Of a stretch of 48,089 nt of DNA, positions 42,945-48,089 are shown in pieces. A program made the translations under genes and the position numbers. Origin of the DNA: Pseudomonadota bacterium (GTDB lineage: Bacteria > Pseudomonadota > Gammaproteobacteria > Burkholderiales > Gallionellaceae); assembly GCA_021800795.1 (NCBI GenBank), contig JAJYYO010000020.1, forward strand, positions 15,469 to 63,557. The letters are read 5' to 3'. Numbering within the stretch: the first letter of the stretch is position 1; every line of letters begins with the position of its first letter. A model generated the notes under the pieces. It made no database searches and was not told the DNA's origin. It saw only the letters and a list, made by a program, of their open reading frames with translations.

Positions 42945-44417
42945 TTAATGTTGTCCGCCGCCCATCGCCTGGTAGAGCGCCGCCGTATCGGCCAACCGCT
43001 GCGCCTGCGCTGTGGTCAGACTGATACGGGTTTGCTGTGCCTGCTGCTGCGCGATGAGTAGTTGAAGGTAGCTCGCGGCGCCCAAGCGGTATTGTTGCTG
43101 AGTGAGTTCAAGCGATCGCTGCGCAGAACTATCGGCGGCGGACTGCGCTTGCAGAGCCTGGGCATCGTTGTCGAGTGCGCGTAACACATCGGCCACGTTA
43201 CGAAGTGCCTGCAACACCGTCTGACGGTAGTTCGCTGCTGCTGCATTGAATGCCGCTTCGGCGGCGTTTGCGCCTGGCCGCAATCCAGCGTCAAACAACG
43301 GTTGCGCGACTTGCCCGGCAATTCCCCAAACCATCGAGCCGGGAGCGAACAGGCTAGCGTTTGTCAGCGAGCCCACATTGGCGCTAAGGGTGAGTTGTGG
43401 ATAGAACTTGGATATGGCAATCCCATATTGTGCGTTGGCGACGTGTAGTAGCGCTTCCGAGGCTTGGATATCCGGCCGCTGGTGAACCAGCTCCGAAGGG
43501 ACGAGTAGCGGAAGTTCGGCCGGCAGCGTGAAATCGTCCAGGGTGAATTGCGGCATGGCCCCCTCCCCTGGAGGTTGACCGATGAGAATCGCCAGGAGGT
43601 GGTTAGTCTGCTCAAGCCTGTAACGCAGCGGTACGATGTTAGCGCGGGTCTGTTCCATCTGTGTCTGCAAGGACAGTACATCGATCTCCGATGCATTGCC
43701 CAATGCCATGCGCTTGCGAGTAAGAGCAAGCTGTTCCGTTTGAGCGGCGAGAATCTGTTCACTCGCCGCGACCTGAGCAGCAAGCTGAGCCTGGGTGATC
43801 GCGCCGGTGACCACATTAGCTGCCACAGTCAGGCGCGCGCCGTAGAACTGGAAGCGCTGGTAGTCGGTTTGTGCCGCCAGCGCTTCGAGTAAGCGACGGT
43901 TGCCGCCCGCCAGATCAAGGTTGTAGCTCACGCCGACAGAAGCATTATAAAGATCAAAGGTGTTTGCGATGTGCTGCCCCAAGCTAGAGGCATTGAAACG
44001 CTCGCGCCCAACTCCCAGACCGGCTTCTACTTTCGGATATAGAGTGGACCCAGCCTGCGCTGCGTAGGTCTGCTCGGCTTGGTGCAAGGTGGCTTGGGAT
44101 GCTTCCAATGTGGGATTGGATTGCAGTGCCCTCTCGATCAGGGCGTTCAGCTTGGGCGAACCGAATTGCTGCCACCATGCGGAACCGATAGGCGCCTGCG
44201 GCACGAAGCGTTGCGCACCGCCCAGTGCCCCCGGCGCGGAGGCGGTACGCGCGGGTAGTTCGGCAGAGGTGTAATTTTGCACGGCGGGCGGCGCGGGCGG
44301 CTTGAAATCCGGACCAGCGGCGCAGCCAACCAATACCGCGGTGGAGAGGATGAGAGCGACAAGGCGCAGCGCCATTAGGGGCCGAATTCTCTCAGGGAAA
44401 GGCATGGTCGTATTCAT
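42945..44417 (-). CDS. NodT-family outer-membrane factor (ABC exporter partner)
   Basis: A 490-aa TolC-like lipoprotein. The signal peptide ends in a lipobox VGC at Cys32 (ILSTAVLVGCAAGPDFKPP). OEP repeats: WWQQFGSPKLNALIERALQSNPTLE and VHQRPDIQASEALLHVANAQYGIAISKFYPQLTLSANVG. It would form the outer-membrane exit for the adjacent ABC exporter. It overlaps the ATPase gene by 4 nt (ATGA). It differs clearly from the OMF at 36106-37563, so the two are paralogs serving separate pumps. Confidence 0.9.
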   Translation of the reverse strand: MNTTMPFPERIRPLMALRLVALILSTAVLVGCAAGPDFKPPAPPAVQNYTSAELPARTASAPGALGGAQRFVPQAPIGSAWWQQFGSPKLNALIERALQSNPTLEASQATLHQAEQTYAAQAGSTLYPKVEAGLGVGRERFNASSLGQHIANTFDLYNASVGVSYNLDLAGGNRRLLEALAAQTDYQRFQFYGARLTVAANVVTGAITQAQLAAQVAASEQILAAQTEQLALTRKRMALGNASEIDVLSLQTQMEQTRANIVPLRYRLEQTNHLLAILIGQPPGEGAMPQFTLDDFTLPAELPLLVPSELVHQRPDIQASEALLHVANAQYGIAISKFYPQLTLSANVGSLTNASLFAPGSMVWGIAGQVAQPLFDAGLRPGANAAEAAFNAAAANYRQTVLQALRNVADVLRALDNDAQALQAQSAADSSAQRSLELTQQQYRLGAASYLQLLIAQQQAQQTRISLTTAQAQRLADTAALYQAMGGGQH

Positions 44418-45145
44418 TGGAGTGACCTTCCCTCGCCCGCTTCTTCCTCGGTGCGGCCATCGCGGATACGGTAGATGCGCTTGAAGGTCGGAATGATCTT
44501 TTCGTCGTGGGTGACAATGATGATGGCCGTCTCATACTGGCGGGCCATTTGATTAAGGATGCGCATCACCGCGAGAGCCCGCTCGCTGTCCAGCGGTGCG
44601 GTTGGCTCGTCGGCGAGGATTACGGGTGGCCGGTTGACCAGTGCGCGGGCGATAGACACGCGCTGCTGCTCGCCGCCGGAAAGCTGCGAGGGCATGGCGC
44701 GGGCACGATGCGCAATATCGAGCGCTTCGAGCAGTTCCAACGCACGTTTGCGGGCTTCACCGTTTGGCCGTCCGGCCAGCATGGGCAATATTGCAACGTT
44801 GTCGGTCACATCAAGGAATGGAATCAGGTACGGCGCCTGAAAGACAAAGCCAATCTTGTCGCGGCGCAGCGCGCGCAGGTCGGAAATTTTCCAGCGTTCG
44901 TCGTAAATGACTTCGGAGGCCAAGGTCATGCGCCCGGCTGTGGGTTCGATCACGGCCCCCAAGCATTTGAGCATGGTCGTCTTGCCAGACCCCGATGGTC
45001 CGACGAGGCCGACAACTTCGCCGGGAGCGACCTGCATGTCCACGCCCTTGAGCGCATCAACGGCGGTGTCGCCCTCGCCATAACGTTTCTTCAGGCCCTC
45101 GATGCGGATGCCTTGTTTCTGCAATTGGTTTGCAGGCTTATCCAC
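44414..45145 (-). CDS. ABC transporter ATPase, DevA/MacB-like
   Basis: A 243-aa ATPase of the LolD/MacB/DevA group. Walker [13 protein letters not shown] (about residue 52), Q-loop [11 protein letters not shown], signature LSGGEQQR, Walker [14 protein letters not shown] and switch His in VTHDEK. GTG 45145 is chosen: GGAGG lies 6 nt before it and it overlaps the permease stop (GTGGATAA), whereas an ATG at 45181 has no RBS and adds non-family residues. It powers the permease upstream in the operon. Confidence 0.87.
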   Translation of the reverse strand: MDKPANQLQKQGIRIEGLKKRYGEGDTAVDALKGVDMQVAPGEVVGLVGPSGSGKTTMLKCLGAVIEPTAGRMTLASEVIYDERWKISDLRALRRDKIGFVFQAPYLIPFLDVTDNVAILPMLAGRPNGEARKRALELLEALDIAHRARAMPSQLSGGEQQRVSIARALVNRPPVILADEPTAPLDSERALAVMRILNQMARQYETAIIIVTHDEKIIPTFKRIYRIRDGRTEEEAGEGRSLQ

Positions 45146-46352
45146 CGATGGCCTCCGCGGGATCCACCTTGAGCGCGGCACGGATGGCCAGCAGGCTGGC
45201 CAACACGCAGATCACCACCACGATGGCGAAACCGCGCGCAGTGTCGGCGGGTTCGAGCAGGACATATCTCGGGAAGAACGGCCCCCAGAAAGTGGCTGCG
45301 ATCTTGCCCACCAAGAAGCCGATGAGTCCCAAGCCTACTGCCTGCTGCATGATCATCGCGGCGATGGTGCGGTTTGTGGTGCCGATGAGCTTGAGCACCG
45401 CAATCTCGCGGATCTTGCCCAAGGTCAGGGTATAGATGATGAACGCGACGATGGCTGCACTGACGAGGGCCAAGATCACCAAAAACATGCCGATCTGCTT
45501 GGATGCGGTGGCAATCAGCTTTTTTACCAGGATGTCTTCCATCTGCGCCCGCGTGTAGACGGTCAGGCGCTTCCAGCGGCGGATGGATGCGGCGACCTCA
45601 TCAGGCGTGTAGCCTGGCGTGATCTGCACCAGCACCGCGTTAACGTAGGGGTTGGTGCTTTGGGAGGCGATCACCGCATCGAGCAAGCCTGGTACACCGG
45701 GGCGGTTGAGGGCAGGGTTCCCGGCGGTGCGCGCGCGATTGCGCACAATGGCGTCGTTATCCTTGAGAAACTGCGCCTGTTGGGCATCCTTGAGCGGAAT
45801 GAAGACCATTGGATCACCCGATGATGATACCAGGCGTCGTGTCAGGCCCACCACGGTATAGCGTTCCCGACGAATCTGGACCTGCTCGCCCAGCCTGAAG
45901 CCGGAAGCGATGTCGGCCACAACCTCGTAGTGGCTGTGTGTGATCTGACGCCCGGCAATCAAATAAGGCGGCCAACCGGGAGTGCCGGGGGCGCCGGGCG
46001 CGATGCCCACCACCATGGAGCGGACATCGCGGAGTCCGGTTGGCTCGATCCCTTGCACCTGCATGGTCAGGTAGGTCACGTCAGCAGCGTCGGCAACGCC
46101 GGGCATGGCGCGGATGCCACGCCAGGTATCATCCTCTAGGCTGGATGGCTCGGCATAAGGGCCGAGGGTGTCTTTCTGGACGACCCAGAGATCCGTACCG
46201 CTGTTATCGAGCAGAACCTCGGCATCGTCCACCATGCCCCGATAGACGCCAGCCATGGTCAGCGTTACTCCGATGAGAAGCCCCAGCCCAACGCCGGTGA
46301 GAACGAATTTCTCCAGGGAATGCAGGATGTCGCGTCCCGCCAGGCTGATCAC
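45138..46352 (-). CDS. ABC transporter permease, DevC/FtsX-like
   Basis: A 404-aa MacB/FtsX-family permease with one N-terminal helix (about 15-38), a large periplasmic domain (about 40-280) and three C-terminal helices (about 285-400, e.g. MFLVILALVSAAIVAFIIYTL and the end [14 protein letters not shown], the typical DevC ending). The family mechanotransmits ATP hydrolysis to push substrates from the periplasm through the fusion protein to the OMF. It overlaps the fusion protein gene by 4 nt. Confidence 0.87.
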   Translation of the reverse strand: MISLAGRDILHSLEKFVLTGVGLGLLIGVTLTMAGVYRGMVDDAEVLLDNSGTDLWVVQKDTLGPYAEPSSLEDDTWRGIRAMPGVADAADVTYLTMQVQGIEPTGLRDVRSMVVGIAPGAPGTPGWPPYLIAGRQITHSHYEVVADIASGFRLGEQVQIRRERYTVVGLTRRLVSSSGDPMVFIPLKDAQQAQFLKDNDAIVRNRARTAGNPALNRPGVPGLLDAVIASQSTNPYVNAVLVQITPGYTPDEVAASIRRWKRLTVYTRAQMEDILVKKLIATASKQIGMFLVILALVSAAIVAFIIYTLTLGKIREIAVLKLIGTTNRTIAAMIMQQAVGLGLIGFLVGKIAATFWGPFFPRYVLLEPADTARGFAIVVVICVLASLLAIRAALKVDPAEAIGG

Positions 46353-47545
46353 GGCGCGACTCCTGGCATGTGCTGCACGATCTGAATTCGACTGTGCCCG
46401 GTAAGCGTGCGCTGGCTGTATTCTACAATCTGCTCGCCGCCTTTGAGCCCTTCCAGGACTTGCACACGACCGTCGAGATCACTCGCGCCCAGCTTAACCG
46501 GAACGAAATGCAGGCCGCCGTTTTCGATGAGCCAGACGCCTGCGTGCCCATTGACGCGCTGGATGCAGGCGTTGGGCACCACTGGTGCTGCGGCCTGCGC
46601 TGGTAGGGCCACGGTGGCCTCGGCCAATTCACCCAGTGGCGGCAGCGGCTGCGGAATCTGATCGAACACGATCTTGGCCAGGGTTTCCTCGGTGACCGAG
46701 TCGGCCAACGGATCGACCCACAGCACACGGCCCGCCAGGCTCTGCCCGCTACGCGAGCGCAGCACGACACGCACCGGGAGCCCGGCGCGCAAGCCGGCGG
46801 AACTCAATTGATCAAAGCGTACATTGACCCACAAATTTTTCGGGTCAACCATTTCCACCACGGGCGATCCTGCCACGACGGTTGTGCCGGGGTTGACGTC
46901 ACGCGCAGTCACCAAGCCGGCGACTGGTGCTGTCAGATTCAGATTTTCCCGTTGCGCGATCAGTGCTTCGAGATTGGAGCGGCTGTTGCCATGTGCTTGG
47001 CGCGCCGTATTGAGATTTGCGCGTGCCGCGTCCCATGCGGCCACTGCGGTCTGGCGATTTTGCCGCTGCGTGGCAAGGACTTCCTCACTTGTGGCACGAG
47101 CCTTCAGAAGTTGCTCATAGCGTTGCTCTTGTGTTTCGGCAAAATCCTTGCGTGCCGCAGCATCACGCAGCTGCGCTTCGCTCGCCTGTACGCTTGCACG
47201 TGCACCAACGAACGCAGCCCGTTGGGCGGCGATTCTATCATTAAGATCGACTGGATCCATCTTGCCGAGCACCTGCCCGGCACGGACGCGATCCCCGACA
47301 TCTACATCCAGTTGCGCAACCCGCCCGGCTACGGTTGGCCCGATCAGGTAGGTGTAGCGCCCCTCGACGGTGCCGATGCCAAACAAAGCCGGCGAAATGG
47401 CAAGGTTTTCGACCTTGATCACGGTTACCGGAACCGGTGCCATCGGCCCCAATCGCAAGATGCTGTATATGAACAACGCCAGCAGCGCGACGGATGCGCC
47501 AACCAGCGCCAGCGTGCGGCCTTTTATCGACAGAAATTGTTTCAT
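46349..47545 (-). CDS. Membrane fusion protein of ABC exporter, DevB-like
   Basis: A 398-aa HlyD/RND-type adaptor from ATG 47545. N-terminal anchor helix about residues 11-32 (LALVGASVALLALFIYSILR). Lipoyl halves: IGPTVAGRVAQLDVDVGDRV and NLTAPVAGLVTARDVNPGTTV; coiled-coil hairpin between them (about 95-190, AQRAAFVGARASVQASEAQL). Beta-barrel and membrane-proximal domains complete it. A Met at 47560 is an alternative start; neither has a strong RBS. It is the first gene of the exporter operon: fusion protein, permease, ATPase, OMF, P-type ATPase. Confidence 0.87.
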   Translation of the reverse strand: MKQFLSIKGRTLALVGASVALLALFIYSILRLGPMAPVPVTVIKVENLAISPALFGIGTVEGRYTYLIGPTVAGRVAQLDVDVGDRVRAGQVLGKMDPVDLNDRIAAQRAAFVGARASVQASEAQLRDAAARKDFAETQEQRYEQLLKARATSEEVLATQRQNRQTAVAAWDAARANLNTARQAHGNSRSNLEALIAQRENLNLTAPVAGLVTARDVNPGTTVVAGSPVVEMVDPKNLWVNVRFDQLSSAGLRAGLPVRVVLRSRSGQSLAGRVLWVDPLADSVTEETLAKIVFDQIPQPLPPLGELAEATVALPAQAAAPVVPNACIQRVNGHAGVWLIENGGLHFVPVKLGASDLDGRVQVLEGLKGGEQIVEYSQRTLTGHSRIQIVQHMPGVAP

Positions 47546-47662
47546 CCAATATCCATTCAACTATAGAAGCGCTGGACAAGTATCGAAGCGAGGCGACGTT
47601 TGCTCAGCGATTCCGAATTGTTAAACAAGATTCCCGTTTCACCGCCTGAGAGACGTATTTTC

Positions 47663-47678
47663 GCGGGATTTCTCCCGC
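47663..47678. promoter_or_regulatory. Hairpin upstream of the ABC exporter operon
   Basis: GCGGGA and TCCCGC with loop TTTC form a perfect 6-bp stem about 118 bp before the fusion protein start. No T-run follows in either direction. The surrounding 47546-47840 contains no gene I can identify. Confidence 0.35.
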
Positions 47679-47840
47679 ATTCCGACTACGCCGGACACAC
47701 CTCTCCTGTCAGAGGCCGCCCCAGCAGAGCAAAGGCGCGATTGGCATTCTTCATCAACTCACGGTAACATACCTTGGCAGACAATGTATTCATTTTAGCA
47801 TTGTTAGGGAAACACTGAGCCTGGATGAACTACGACCAGG

Positions 47841-48089
47841 TGTGTTAGCCCCAAATGAAAATGTCCGCTTTCTCCCAAGTAGAAATGTCCGCTTTGTTTA
47901 TTCGCGCAATGTCTTCATGCCTGTAAGCGCAATAGTGCTGCGCTTACAGCCACTCAGGAGTGTATTGCCTTTGCACCGCATCAAGGGTTCGCTTCGCCAG
48001 GCTAAAGCCTGCCCTTGACCCGGCTCCAAGGCTGAAAAAACAGGCATTTTCATTTTCAGAAAAGCGGACATTTCTATTTAGCACTGACA
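47841..48089. mobile_element. IS21-type ends with no transposase (non-autonomous element or remnant)
   Basis: The left end carries two direct copies of (A/G)AAATGTCCGCTTT, at 47857-47871 and 47881-47895; the right end carries one inverted copy at 48062-48076 and finishes with ACTGACA, so on the other strand it starts TGTCAGTGC. TG...CA termini with repeated inner transposase sites are the IS21 pattern. Between them lie only hairpins: a perfect 11-bp stem CTGTAAGCGCA/TGCGCTTACAG (47921-47949) and TCAAGGG/CCCTTGA enclosing CAGGCTAAAGCCTG (47981-48018). The window ends at the presumed right tip, so target duplication cannot be checked. Confidence 0.6.

Noticed and set aside
1..48089. CRISPR arrays, rRNA and tRNA genes
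   Set aside because: No regularly spaced direct repeats, and no tRNA cloverleaf or rRNA-like sequence was noticed on either strand by eye.

Overview
The window is chromosomal DNA from a betaproteobacterium, most likely of the Nitrosomonadales/Gallionellaceae kind. This is inferred from gene content and protein flavour: an APS-reductase-type assimilatory sulfate operon containing a DUF934 gene and a CysB regulator, a GlrK-QseG-GlrR set, OpgH/OpgD, Hda followed by a HAD-IB phosphatase, and many short repeats and toxin-antitoxin modules. No rRNA, tRNA or CRISPR array was seen.

Layout. 1-603: end of a short inverted-repeat element, a 51-codon small gene and a thioredoxin-like gene fragment. 793-4189: three overlapping genes for a GlrK-like histidine kinase, a QseG-like lipoprotein and a GlrR-like sigma-54 activator. 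4230-7800 (minus): opgH-opgD for periplasmic glucans. 8286-9017: an rRNA pseudouridine synthase. 9085-15362 (minus): a seven-gene sulfate assimilation operon (TSUP permease, 73-aa protein, cysI, DUF934, cysH, cysD, cysN), with cysB divergent from it. 16440-16712: a 273-bp MITE-like repeat. 16739-19965 (minus): uvrA-arfB. 20122-25430: mazEF-like pair, double cupin, PAS-GGDEF protein, MATE exporter, thioredoxin-HEAT protein and a phd/relE pair. 25524-28430: a roughly 510-bp duplication (hopJ plus the start of an RlmN-like radical-SAM gene) with ccdAB between the copies. 28462-33243: 3'-5' exonuclease, moaA, AI-2E family permease, hda, HAD phosphatase and a glutaredoxin-like protein. 33326-38039 (minus): marR-OMF-emrA-emrB efflux operon. 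38330-40510: a graveyard of mobile DNA (addiction-module remnant, group II intron-like end, attC-like hairpin, truncated IS21-family element, broken unknown gene). 40565-47545 (minus): a tightly overlapping DevBCA-like ABC exporter with its own outer-membrane factor, followed by a type III P-type ATPase. 47841-48089: what looks like a transposase-less IS21-type element reaching the window edge.

How the genes work together. The cys operon takes sulfate from activation (CysDN) through APS reduction (CysH) and sulfite reduction (CysI), probably under CysB control. OpgH makes the glucan backbone and OpgD trims or modifies it in the periplasm; the neighbouring GlrKR system senses the envelope. Two separate tripartite export systems (EmrAB-OMF and DevBCA-OMF) lie on either side of the mobile-DNA graveyard. 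Most unusual are the hopJ/rlmN-like duplication interrupted by ccdAB, the in-frame structured insertion inside the RlmN-like protein, the duplicated catalytic tail of CysH, and the P-ATPase/ABC-exporter block bracketed by IS21-type remnants.
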